Assembly: GCA_958295855.1 (NCBI GenBank) | Contig: OY282383.1 | Span: forward strand, 502,481 to 566,480 | Length of the DNA stretch: 64,000 nt | Source of the DNA: an uncultured Poribacteria bacterium | GTDB taxonomy: Bacteria > Poribacteria > WGA-4E > WGA-3G | Direction: 5' to 3' | Shown: positions 54,530 through 62,372 of the stretch, in pieces | How positions within the stretch are numbered: the first letter of the stretch is position 1 | How the letters are laid out: each line of letters opens with the position of its first letter | Notes under the pieces: model-generated | What the model was told of the DNA's origin: nothing | The model's input: the letters and a program-made list of their open reading frames with translations, nothing else | The model's database searches: none | Made by a program: the position numbers and the translations under genes

Positions 54530-54845
54530 TCCTTGCGGTTTTTCGTCATTCCTTGCGGCTTTTCGTCTTTCCTTGCGGAGAATTCAGAATGCAAGATAGG
54601 TCTAACAATGCACTGTAGATCTCGTCGGAGGTGAGGGTATCTACCCCGCTTTGCGGGGTGTATACCAACGCTGACGCAAGGTTTACAAAGGTAGGCGCGA
54701 TGTCCGAATCGCGATTCAGGTTTACATAAGAGTCCTCTGACGCGCTCTGTAACGGCCTTCAAACTACATCGGCAAGCATGGTATGGTATTAACCCCTGTT
54801 TACAGGGGCATATACCAAACTCCGCAAGGTATGACAAAAATTTGC
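54530..54845. repeat. Repeat block upstream of the DUF1573 gene
   Basis: Two and a half 20-bp units (54530-54585, inverse), an inverse family A unit, palindrome B (54628-54665) and a direct copy of the ~115-bp block (54718-54835) with an embedded CCCCTGTTTACAGGGG. No gene. Confidence 0.9.
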
Positions 54846-55565
54846 TTACCGTCTTTCCTTGAGTTGCGCCCAAGTTGAGGTTAGTCTTACTTCTGGGGTA
54901 ACGTTTAGCCCGGAAATGGTGAAGGAATCAGCCCATGCCTCGCCGACCCACTCGTTTGCAATATTGATGCCCTCCATGACAAACCCGAGAATCTCAACCT
55001 TATCAAAGTTCACATCTTGGAATACGGTGCGGAATTCGCCATCCGCAAACAACACAAAATGCCCCGAATTAAAATACAATTCCATCTGTGTGAGAACATC
55101 CGTTTCCCAGCGGATGCGTGGCTCTCTGGATAGCCGAACCCGAAAAGGATGACTGCTCCCTTTGCCGTTAAAACGCCGGGCTCTGATTTCATCTGGAAAA
55201 AACACATAGAAGAACGCATCCTCGTCGGCTGTATCGGGAAAATGCTTCCCTATCGCAAAACCGAAACGCACTTTGTCGCCGCCAAAATCATTTATCGTAA
55301 TTGCGAAGTTTCTATAAGGGGGCGGAAATGCGGTGAATTGGTAGAGTTCATATTGCACCTCCCATTCGCGCTTCACCTCTGCGCGTAAAAATCCGTCGCT
55401 CACTTTCCAGATGGAGTCGTTACCCACCACCCGCCACCCTTCCAGATCTTCGGCATCAAAATCGTCATGCCAGATATCTGCATAAGCAGGGACGATGCAA
55501 CTGATGAAGGCACAAACGCCTATCAAAATGTGTAAAGGCATCTTTGTTAAGTTTTGCTTTGACAT
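54846..55565 (-). CDS. Secreted jelly-roll protein with STWAxLK tail (module gene B, copy 1)
   Basis: 239 residues from ATG 55565. A signal peptide (LHILIGVCAFISCIVPAYA) precedes DDFDAEDLEGWRVVGNDSIW, WKVSDGFLRAEVKREW, ELYQFTAFPPPYRNFAITIN, MELYFNSGHFVLFADGEFRT and EAWADSFTISGLNVTPEVRL, a concanavalin-like beta sandwich. It ends TPEVRLTSTWAQLKERR, the tail shared with three other secreted proteins. It is a paralogue of 56459-57130 and follows gene A (55701-56444) in the same duplicated order. Ligand unknown. Confidence 0.85.
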   Translation of the reverse strand: MSKQNLTKMPLHILIGVCAFISCIVPAYADIWHDDFDAEDLEGWRVVGNDSIWKVSDGFLRAEVKREWEVQYELYQFTAFPPPYRNFAITINDFGGDKVRFGFAIGKHFPDTADEDAFFYVFFPDEIRARRFNGKGSSHPFRVRLSREPRIRWETDVLTQMELYFNSGHFVLFADGEFRTVFQDVNFDKVEILGFVMEGINIANEWVGEAWADSFTISGLNVTPEVRLTSTWAQLKERR

Positions 55566-55610
55566 GAAAGAGTCCCAAGTTGTGAGCGACTCGCGAGAGA
55601 ACTTCAGCAC

Positions 55611-55700
55611 GCATTGAAAATACTTGAGGGTATCTGTCCCTGTTTTGCAGGGGTAAATGCCAGTGCTAACTCACCTTTTTTATTTTGCACGTTTCTCGGC
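55611..55700. repeat. Palindrome B copy between module genes
   Basis: GGGTATCTGTCCCTGTTTTG then CAGGGGTAAATGCC at 55628-55661, a degenerate copy of palindrome B. Confidence 0.7.
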
Positions 55701-56444
55701 TCAATCGATTCTGATGCAGTCGTACCATAGGAGCGTTTTCTTTCCTTTTCGACTGAGCACCCCGGGTTTTCGCTCGGTTGGGGGGCCGAAGTCTCCATCG
55801 TTTTGTTTCAAGACATCCCAATCAGGCGGAAACCAGGTTCTCAGCGTTTTACAGTGCACCTCAAGGGTTTCGCCTTCCCAACCGCCGATTTTGTAATACA
55901 TCGGGCAAATCCACTTTTCTCCGCGCCAGAGATACCGCCGCCATCCCATCACGCTGGCTTGTGCTCGGATAATGTCCCCGTCGCGCCAATGCCGCTCAAT
56001 CCCACTCCAAGGGTAACCCGTTGTGCCACCTCCGGCACTAATTTCACTCCACCCCAAATCGTCGCGGAGTGTAATGTAGGAGTAGTTTGTAGCCCACGGC
56101 GTACCGGTTGTGCCAAAACCCCACTTCTGCCCACGGTACCAATGTAGCGCGCCTCGGATACTTGAGGCGGACACCGTCGCATTCTCAATGGTTTCTACAA
56201 TATCAAACCTGCCTCTATTGTTGTAAGGGTTATGCACACCGGGGCAGAGCGTGAGGGAATTGATTTCAGGGCCAAACCACATTCCGTTTGTACCGGGTGT
56301 TCTATAATACGCCCCTGAGCTCGCTGGGCGGGCACGCTCTCCCGGATTCAAGCGAGCACTCACGAAGGTGCTCCAAAACCCAATTCCCAAAACCGTTATG
56401 AGCAAAAACCCATCAAAAACGAGATCCAAATTTTTCCGCAACAT
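55701..56444 (-). CDS. Secreted protein of unknown family (module gene A, copy 1)
   Basis: 247 residues. The N-terminal helix FDGFLLITVLGIGFWSTFVS is a signal or anchor. Conserved with its paralogue at 57197-57985: YYRTPGTNGMWFGPEINSLT, LCPGVHNPYNN, WYRGQKWGFGTTGTPWATNY, TTGYPWSGIERHWRDGD and the C-terminal LLWYDCIRI. Two conserved cysteines (LCPGV; WYDC) could form a disulfide. I do not recognise the family. It sits 14 bases after the preceding gene B' (56459-57130) and upstream of gene B, so the cluster reads A'-B'-A-B. Confidence 0.78.
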   Translation of the reverse strand: MLRKNLDLVFDGFLLITVLGIGFWSTFVSARLNPGERARPASSGAYYRTPGTNGMWFGPEINSLTLCPGVHNPYNNRGRFDIVETIENATVSASSIRGALHWYRGQKWGFGTTGTPWATNYSYITLRDDLGWSEISAGGGTTGYPWSGIERHWRDGDIIRAQASVMGWRRYLWRGEKWICPMYYKIGGWEGETLEVHCKTLRTWFPPDWDVLKQNDGDFGPPTERKPGVLSRKGKKTLLWYDCIRID

Positions 56445-56458
56445 CAGTCAGATTTTCC

Positions 56459-57130
56459 TTATTCTTGTTTCAAATGCGCCCACGTCGTGGCCAATTTCCG
56501 CTTTGGTGAGACAGCGAGTCCGGAAATCGTAAACGTATCTACCCAGGCGCTCCCGGTATTCACATCATCTGTTACAAAGCCAGCGAGCACAAAAGCGATA
56601 ATATCAATTTGATCGAAGTTAGCATCTCTAAAATCCATGCGCGATTCGCCATTAGCGTGCAGTTGAAATCTGCCGCCCTCGAAGTGCAACTCCATCTGTT
56701 GGAGTTCGTCTGTGTTCCATCGCTGCCCGGGACCGACGAACACGCTGCCATCTCTTGAGGCTTGCATATCATTCGTGAAAAAGAGGTAGTAGCCGTGTTC
56801 ATCTATTTCGGCAACGGGGTTTAGGAAATGCTTTGCGAGGGCGATACCGAATCGTGCTTCTGCTGCCCCGATGGTTTCCAGCCTAATTGTAAAGTCATGG
56901 TATGGCCCGGGGTAGGCTATGAATTGGTACAGTTCAAATATCGTGCTCCACTGCTGCTGTGCCCGAATTTCTGCCCTTAAAAATCCATCTTCAATGCGCC
57001 AGACAGAGTCGTTTCCCGCTTGCTGCCAATTATCTTCTGTCTCTAGTTCAAAGTCGTCTTGCCAAGTAACGGCGACCGCGCCTCCTTGCAAAATAAGGAA
57101 TGCATAAATTACAAAAATGAATATTCTCAC
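56459..57130 (-). CDS. Secreted jelly-roll protein with TTWAxLK tail (module gene B, copy 2)
   Basis: 223 residues with a signal peptide (FIFVIYAFLILQGGAVA). Same plan as 54846-55565: WQDDFELETEDNWQQAGNDS, WRIEDGFLRAEIRAQQQW, ELYQFIAYPGPYHDFTIRL, MELHFEGGRFQLHANGESRM, VDTFTISGLAVSPKRKLATT. It ends SPKRKLATTWAHLKQE. It lies between the two copies of gene A. Like the other copy it should fold as a concanavalin-like beta sandwich; substrate or partner unknown. Confidence 0.85.
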   Translation of the reverse strand: MRIFIFVIYAFLILQGGAVAVTWQDDFELETEDNWQQAGNDSVWRIEDGFLRAEIRAQQQWSTIFELYQFIAYPGPYHDFTIRLETIGAAEARFGIALAKHFLNPVAEIDEHGYYLFFTNDMQASRDGSVFVGPGQRWNTDELQQMELHFEGGRFQLHANGESRMDFRDANFDQIDIIAFVLAGFVTDDVNTGSAWVDTFTISGLAVSPKRKLATTWAHLKQE

Positions 57131-57196
57131 TGCGAAATGTCTCCCGTTACAAATTTACAAAAAGTGAAAAGACGCGAGGCTTTGATGCAGTGCGTT

Positions 57197-57985
57197 CTAT
57201 TTCAGCGGTACACAATCATACCAGGCATCGGTACTTTTCTCAACACCTTTTTCTTGGCAACTGAGCATGTTTGTCTCAAGACGAAACTTAGGGCGAGTGA
57301 AGCCGCCCTCGGTGTGTTGCAACACCTTCAGATTGGGGATACCTCGTTCGGTTGCACAAAAATAGGTTAATGTTCCGCCTTTATAGTACTTGGGAGCGAG
57401 ATATTTCTTTCCTGCATGCTCATACTTGTGGTAGCCCACGACTTCAGCCTTGGCTTTTATGGCATCTCCGGCGCGCCAATGTTCCTCAAAGCCGCTCCAA
57501 GGATACCCCGTGACACTGTTCTCCACATCAATGTCTGCCCAGTCAATCTCAACGATGAGGGTAATGTAGACGCTGTTTGTGCCCCACGGTGTGTCGGCAC
57601 TGGCAAAACGCCACTCCTGCCTTCGGTACCACCACACTTTCCCAGGTTTAGCGGAGGGCCAAACTTCCGCGTCCTCTCTCGTAGATGTAATATCGAAAAA
57701 GCCGGCTAGATTGTATGCGTGCGTGACACCGGGACAAAGTACAGGACTATTCACCTCAGGGCCAAACCATCGGTTGCTGCCTTCCGCTGCCACAAATTTA
57801 CCGGGCCTCCGATAATAGTCACCGGCCGCTGCAGGAACCGCTGTCTCCTGAAGGATAATTCTTCCCGCTTGTGTGTATGTACCGTGCAGTCCGGCACTTG
57901 CAGGAGAAACCAGAAATTGGCTGGCGACAATTACCACCAGGGCTACTGTATTGAACCAGTGTGTAACCAAGCGTTTACATGCCAT
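57197..57985 (-). CDS. Secreted protein of unknown family (module gene A, copy 2)
   Basis: 262 residues from ATG 57985 (a GTG five codons upstream is less likely). Signal peptide TVALVVIVASQFLVSPASAG. It shares with 55701-56444 the blocks YYRRPGKFVAAEGSNRWFGP, EVNSPVLCPGVTHAYN, WYRRQEWRFASADTPWGTN, SVTGYPWSGFEEHWRAGD and the C-terminal WYDCVPLK. Two further cysteines (LSCQEKG; YFCATE) are not shared. It is the first gene of the duplicated module and follows the carboxypeptidase-regulatory-like gene by 99 bases. Family not recognised. Confidence 0.78.
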   Translation of the reverse strand: MACKRLVTHWFNTVALVVIVASQFLVSPASAGLHGTYTQAGRIILQETAVPAAAGDYYRRPGKFVAAEGSNRWFGPEVNSPVLCPGVTHAYNLAGFFDITSTREDAEVWPSAKPGKVWWYRRQEWRFASADTPWGTNSVYITLIVEIDWADIDVENSVTGYPWSGFEEHWRAGDAIKAKAEVVGYHKYEHAGKKYLAPKYYKGGTLTYFCATERGIPNLKVLQHTEGGFTRPKFRLETNMLSCQEKGVEKSTDAWYDCVPLK

Positions 57986-58084
57986 GGGTGAATGACACAC
58001 GGCGGGAGAAAGTTTCCGCGTGTGGGCTTTCTAAAGACCCTACTACTTTTAACGTTTCAACGGAGAACCCACGGCGTGTGCCTA

Positions 58085-59692
58085 CTACTTTGCAAAAGGG
58101 GTGCCATCTCGTCTGCCCAGATAGATGCGGTATGCACTACCAGAGGCAGGAATCTCAACGTGCTTCTGAATGAACCTTCGCTGGTAGGGCGTGGGAGCGT
58201 TTTGTAACCCCGACAGTGCATCCGTAGCATTTTCAAACGTCGCTTGGACAGCACGGATACGCAACTGATACCTGCCTTCCGTTAAATTCTCAAACGCGAA
58301 CTGTCCCTGCGCGTCTGTTTCCGTCTCAAAACGATCCAACGTCATTGACATATCGTATCGGCTCAATTCCCATGGATACCATGAACGCGAGACGACAGCG
58401 TTGCGCACAGGCTGTGCAGTATCTGCCCAGAGAATTTGGCCTCGTAGTACCACCGTTGGCACGTCCGCTACAATTAGCACTTCTTTGCCATTCGCCGATG
58501 CCGCTACATCAAGTCCGGTTGCAGAGATGCCTTCACCAACGAGATAAAGGGTATATTTTCCCTCAAAGAGGCCGTCTAGCACGAAAGTCGGTTCCGTTAC
58601 AGGAAACCGTTTTGACAGCACAGGTCTGTTTAACCTTAGCGGATTCAGCACAGGTGCCATTGGCGTATTTGCAGGGAACACCTTTACTGCATAATACCCC
58701 TCCGAGGGAATATCGCGTGGGAGGATAACTTGCCCTACAATAGCAATCCCTTTTTCAAGCGGTACAACCAGAGGCTCTTCTCCTATATCCACGTTCTGAT
58801 ATACCCTAGAAAAGTAACCTTTTTTCGACACCTCAAGGGATAGAAGCCGGGGCGCAGTCTCTAACACCTGCATCTGAAAAGCACCGTGTGCATCGGTTTG
58901 TGCCGTCGCCAAGAGGGCACCGTGCCCGTGTGGGGTTTCCCTGTGCCGCGTTGCGTAAAGCTGCGCTGCCGCTATGGGACGCTGCTGCGTGTCAACAACC
59001 CTGCCGCGTAACGTTTTTAGTTTCGGTAGGCGGACCGAAATTAGCTGCCTGTTTTGCGGGTTAACCTGCTCCACATAAGCAAGAATAACATGATTTCGAG
59101 AAATTGTCAAACTGTATTCGATCGGATAGAGCTCAGAAAAGCGGAAGTTGCCTTTGGCATCCGGGCGCGTTGTATGCTCAGGTGGTGCTGCGCCGCGAAA
59201 GAAGTCCGCCGACTTATTGTGCATTTTTAATCGCACCACGAGTTCATCAACAGCGTGTACCGGGCTTGCAGAAAAAACCGTGCCTTGCAAAGAGAGAAGC
59301 GGTTTTAGGGCAATGTCTCCTAAATCATATCTACTTTTACCGGGGGACATCTCCCACCGCAGGAGTTTTGCTTGGTAACGTGGATGGAGTGCCATGAGAG
59401 AGAACGCATAATAGGTTTGCGGTTCATTCGGGATTGTGAGCCAAAATGTGCCTTCGGCATCCGTCTCTGTCTCGTGTGTGAAATCTCTATCAGGATAGAC
59501 ACGCTCAATTTTTTCAGAAGCGACGCGAACAAGCACATCGGAAATAGGTTGCCCATCATCGGCATCCACGAAACTGCCATGAAGGGACGCGCCCTGTTGC
59601 CCTAGGTTATCTGGTGTCTGGCAAATTCCGACAGTGGTGCAGAGAAATAGTAATAGCAGCGCCCAAGGGGTGATGAGGGTGTTCATATCATT
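58085..59692 (-). CDS. Secreted multi-domain protein with carboxypeptidase-regulatory-like repeats
   Basis: 535 residues from ATG 59692, followed by a signal peptide (ITPWALLLLFLCTTVGICQ). Five or so beta-sandwich units of the CarboxypepD_reg/Cna-B type, each with the pattern GxVxDxxxxPIxxAxV...TDAxGxFxL, e.g. LHGSFVDADDGQPISDVLVR, TLRGRVVDTQQRPIAAAQLY and TDAQGQFAFENLTEGRYQLR. Such repeats act as stalks or adhesin spacers outside the cell. Residues ~497-501 (QNAPT) are encoded by a family D repeat. It is the first gene of the five-gene secreted-protein run. C-terminus lacks the TTWAxLK tail. Confidence 0.9.
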   Translation of the reverse strand, partial: NDMNTLITPWALLLLFLCTTVGICQTPDNLGQQGASLHGSFVDADDGQPISDVLVRVASEKIERVYPDRDFTHETETDAEGTFWLTIPNEPQTYYAFSLMALHPRYQAKLLRWEMSPGKSRYDLGDIALKPLLSLQGTVFSASPVHAVDELVVRLKMHNKSADFFRGAAPPEHTTRPDAKGNFRFSELYPIEYSLTISRNHVILAYVEQVNPQNRQLISVRLPKLKTLRGRVVDTQQRPIAAAQLYATRHRETPHGHGALLATAQTDAHGAFQMQVLETAPRLLSLEVSKKGYFSRVYQNVDIGEEPLVVPLEKGIAIVGQVILPRDIPSEGYYAVKVFPANTPMAPVLNPLRLNRPVLSKRFPVTEPTFVLDGLFEGKYTLYLVGEGISATGLDVAASANGKEVLIVADVPTVVLRGQILWADTAQPVRNAVVSRSWYPWELSRYDMSMTLDRFETETDAQGQFAFENLTEGRYQLRIRAVQATFENATDALSGLQNAPTPYQRRFIQKHVEIPASGSAYRIYLGRRDGTPFAK

Positions 59693-59840
59693 CGGTTTTC
59701 TTGTGCAATTTGACAATATTGTATCATGAAATAAAAAATAATTCATGCTATACACATTAGTACCTAGGGGCATTTCGTTTTCAGTATTATTGGAGCGTAT
59801 TTCTTTAGCCCCGTTAGGGCGTAATGTTTAGAGCCGCGGA

Positions 59841-59874
59841 AAACAAAACAAGCCCCGCGGGAAACGGGGCTTGT
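59841..59874 (-). terminator. Rho-independent terminator of the tRNA operon
   Basis: Minus strand CAAGCCCCGTTTCCCGCGGG then GCTTGTTTTGTTTT: a GCCCCG/CGGGGC stem followed by a T-rich tail, directly after tRNA-Glu. Confidence 0.85.
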
Positions 59875-59897
59875 CTGCGTTCTTCGTTTTAGGAAAA

Positions 59898-59972
59898 TAC
59901 CCCCGACGAGATTTGAACTCGTGTCGCCGCCGTGAAAGGGCGGTGTCCTTGGCCAGGCTAGACGACGGGGGC
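59898..59972 (-). tRNA. tRNA-Glu (anticodon TTC)
   Basis: 75 bases: acceptor GCCCCCG/CGGGGGT, D-arm GTCTAGCCTGGCCAAGGAC, anticodon stem CCGCC-CTTTCAC-GGCGG with TTC, T-arm ACGAGTTCAAATCTCGT, discriminator A. CCA is not encoded. Confidence 0.95.
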
Positions 59973-59980
59973 ACAAATGG

Positions 59981-60053
59981 TGAGCCGTACAGGGATCGAA
60001 CCTGTGACCACCTGATTAAAAGTCAGATGCTCTACCAGCTGAGCTAACGGCTC
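59981..60053 (-). tRNA. tRNA-Lys (anticodon TTT)
   Basis: 73 bases: acceptor GAGCCGT/ACGGCTC, D-arm GCTCAGCTGGTAGAGC, anticodon loop CTTTTAA with TTT, T-arm ACAGGTTCGATCCCTGT. It lies eight bases upstream of tRNA-Glu in the same transcript. CCA is not encoded. Confidence 0.95.
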
Positions 60054-60082
60054 GTGATATACTCCCAATGCTAAAGCCGTGG

Positions 60083-60160
60083 GAAACCTCTTTCGGAGGT
60101 TTCCTTCCGTGCCCGCAGAGTGGGTGGTATTTTCCCCTGCTTTGCAGGGGTTAACACCTG
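60083..60160. repeat. Hairpin and palindrome B upstream of the tRNA genes
   Basis: GGAAACCTC-TTTCG-GAGGTTTCC (60083-60105) is a perfect 9-bp hairpin without a T tail; palindrome B follows at 60125-60160 (GGTATTTTCCCCTGCTTTGC and on). Confidence 0.75.
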
Positions 60161-60245
60161 TAGTGTGGTATCAACAAGGGTTGCTTGCAATTGCAAGTCT
60201 GACACCCTCTCCGCCAAAGGTTGATATCCCAACCTTGCGTGATAT

Positions 60246-60275
60246 AGTATACCACACTCACCTATAGTTTGTCAA
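60246..60275 (-). promoter_or_regulatory. Promoter of the tRNA-Lys/tRNA-Glu operon
   Basis: Minus strand TTGACA (60275-60270), 18-base spacer, TATACT (60251-60246), about 190 bases before tRNA-Lys. Confidence 0.7.
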
Positions 60276-60412
60276 AATCTTTTTTCCGATTCACCATGGT
60301 TCGGACACACTAGGGATGCAAAGCATCCCAACGCGAAAGCATTGGGTTTTGGCGATAGAACATGATAAATAGGACAAAGTTTGCAAGCCTATATTGCAAA
60401 ACTCAATTTTTA

Positions 60413-60441
60413 ATGATACCATCTTTTTAGGCAAATGTCAA
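60413..60441 (-). promoter_or_regulatory. Additional sigma-70-type promoter with no gene directly after it
   Basis: Minus strand TTGACA (60441-60436), 17-base spacer, TATCAT (60418-60413). The next ~140 bases hold two hairpins (about 60312-60352: GGGATGC-AAA-GCATCCC and CCCAACGC-GAAA-GCATTGGG) and no frame; it may drive a small RNA or be an upstream promoter of the tRNA operon. Confidence 0.55.
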
Positions 60442-60505
60442 ATTAAAATGCAAAAAATTCAAAAACGCATTCTTTGTTTTTCTCCAATGGCGATGCGGTA
60501 TATAG

Positions 60506-60934
60506 TCAACGCAAATTGCCGCTCTCATTAGAAACCTCGCTCGCTAGCGGTGCAACCACAGCCGCCTCTAGGGCGAGTTCAACGTTAGGGCTTGCGGCCT
60601 CTAAAGGTTCAATCGACAGCCGACACCCAAGGGTAGTGAGAATGGTGCTGAGCGTATCAAGCCGCGGGGCCTCGCCGTTGGATAGCACCTCCGAGAAGAA
60701 TTGAGGCTTCTCGCCTGTTTTCTTGGCAAGTTCGGTAATCCCCCCCTGCGATTCTACAACCGTCCGAAGTGCCAATAGAAATAAATGGGTGGCCCCGTCA
60801 ATTTGGTATTCCGCCAGTGCCACGTCAAGATATCCAATCGCCTCCCCCTTGTCGGCAGTAAACCTTTCAATTAGGTATTCACGCCATGTTTGATATTCTT
60901 TCACTTGTAGTTTTCTCGGCTGTGCGTTACGCAT
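60506..60934 (-). CDS. HigA/COG3636-type antitoxin-like DNA-binding protein
   Basis: 142 residues from ATG 60934 (a TTG at 60946 is an alternative). AIGYLDVALAEYQIDGATHL, FLLALRTVVESQGGITELAK and FFSEVLSNGEAPRLDTLSTI match the XRE-fold antidote proteins that pair with RelE/HigB-type toxins. No toxin gene is adjacent: the next gene upstream on the same strand is purA. The C-terminal ~30 residues (ASPNVELALEAAVVAPLASE) extend beyond the usual family length. Probably an orphan antitoxin or a stand-alone regulator. Confidence 0.82.
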   Translation of the reverse strand: MRNAQPRKLQVKEYQTWREYLIERFTADKGEAIGYLDVALAEYQIDGATHLFLLALRTVVESQGGITELAKKTGEKPQFFSEVLSNGEAPRLDTLSTILTTLGCRLSIEPLEAASPNVELALEAAVVAPLASEVSNESGNLR

Positions 60935-60991
60935 TAAGGTTTTCAACCGCCTCCGCCTGCCATTCCTAATTTTGCGTCAGTATAGGAACAC

Positions 60992-62272
60992 TCACCAAAG
61001 TGCCGGCCCTAATTGCACAATCTGATCTCTATCGGGGCCAACAGAGATAATCGGAATGGGTACGTTGAGATAATCGGCAACGTAAGCGATATAGTCTCGG
61101 GTCTGTTGCGGAATCTCTTCAGCGGTGCGCGCTTCAGTTAGGGGGTGTTGCCACCCGGGCAGTGTCTCATAAACAGGTTCACACGCCTCCAAAGCTTGTA
61201 GGCTACTGGGGAAGGTAGTGGTTTCTTTGCCTTTGTATCGATAGGCAACGCAGACCTGGAGTTCAGCGAGGGTATCAAATACGTCCAGTTTCGTCAGTGC
61301 GACAGCGGTTAGCCCGTTAATTTGCGCCGCATATCGGAGCGCGACGAGATCCAGCCATCCGCATCTTCTGGGACGCTGCGTCGTGGCACCATACTCTTTT
61401 CCGATCTTCCGAATTTCTTCATCCAGGTGGGGCGGCATCTCGGTAGGAAAGGGGCCACCGCCGACGCGCGTCACATACGCTTTTGAAACGCCCAGCACTT
61501 CATCAATCACTTTGGGACCGATGCCGAGGCCAGTGCACACTGCACCTGCGGTACAGTTAGAGGAGGTAACGTAGGGGTAGGTACCAAAATCTATATCCAG
61601 CATAGTTCCCTGTGCCCCTTCAAATAGAATCCGTTTTTCCGCAGCGATGGCATCGTGCATGAATGCAACGGTATCCGTCACATAGGGAGCAATCCGCTGG
61701 GCATAGTTGTAGTAGGTTTCAAGCAGCACTTGCCGTTCTACTCCCCCTATCTGAAGAGCATCTGCTTTGGTTTCCAGGTTGTAATCCAACTTCTTTTGGA
61801 AATGGTCAAACTCAAGCAGATGTCCTACACGGATGCCTGCGTGTCGGTTCATCTTATCGGAGTAGGCGGGGCCAATGCCGCGCGAAGTCGTGCCGATTTT
61901 TGCGGCACTCCCCATTTGTTCCCACTGTTCCACAACCTTGTGGTAAGGCAAAATGAGGTGCGCCCGGTCGCTGATTTTCAGGTTTTCACTACTGACTTCA
62001 ACGCCTTGCGCCTGCAACCGGTCAATTTCACCAAAAAGGGTTTCCAAATTAATGACGACACCGTTGCCGATAACATTCACCGTGTCGGGCCGGAGAATTC
62101 CTGATGGAATAAGATGCAGAATAAAGGTCTTTTCGCCGAGTACAATGGTATGCCCGGCATTATCGCCGCCCTGATAGCGCGCGACAATATTCGCGTGCTC
62201 AGCAAACACATCGGTGAGTTTCCCTTTACTCTCATCGCCCCACTGCGCGCCTAAGATGACAATGTTTGACAT
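60992..62272 (-). CDS. purA: Adenylosuccinate synthetase
   Basis: 426 residues from ATG 62272, the normal length. Makes adenylosuccinate from IMP, aspartate and GTP. Blocks SNIVILGAQWGDESKGKLTD, YQGGDNAGHTIVL (with the catalytic His), GTTSRGIGPAYSDKMNR, LFEGAQGTMLDIDFGTYPYV and VTRVGGGPFPTEMP are all present. The GTP loop reads GDESKGK instead of the usual GDEGKGK. It follows rpsI by 100 bases on the same strand, so it may be co-transcribed with the ribosomal protein genes. Confidence 0.96.
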   Translation of the reverse strand: MSNIVILGAQWGDESKGKLTDVFAEHANIVARYQGGDNAGHTIVLGEKTFILHLIPSGILRPDTVNVIGNGVVINLETLFGEIDRLQAQGVEVSSENLKISDRAHLILPYHKVVEQWEQMGSAAKIGTTSRGIGPAYSDKMNRHAGIRVGHLLEFDHFQKKLDYNLETKADALQIGGVERQVLLETYYNYAQRIAPYVTDTVAFMHDAIAAEKRILFEGAQGTMLDIDFGTYPYVTSSNCTAGAVCTGLGIGPKVIDEVLGVSKAYVTRVGGGPFPTEMPPHLDEEIRKIGKEYGATTQRPRRCGWLDLVALRYAAQINGLTAVALTKLDVFDTLAELQVCVAYRYKGKETTTFPSSLQALEACEPVYETLPGWQHPLTEARTAEEIPQQTRDYIAYVADYLNVPIPIISVGPDRDQIVQLGPALW

Positions 62273-62372
62273 TTTTTCTATGTTCACCATGTGTTAATCA
62301 ATTCCTCTGTGTACACAAAGGAGTTGATTAAGGTTCGTTAATCTGACAGGTTCACTACAGGCAATCAAAACC

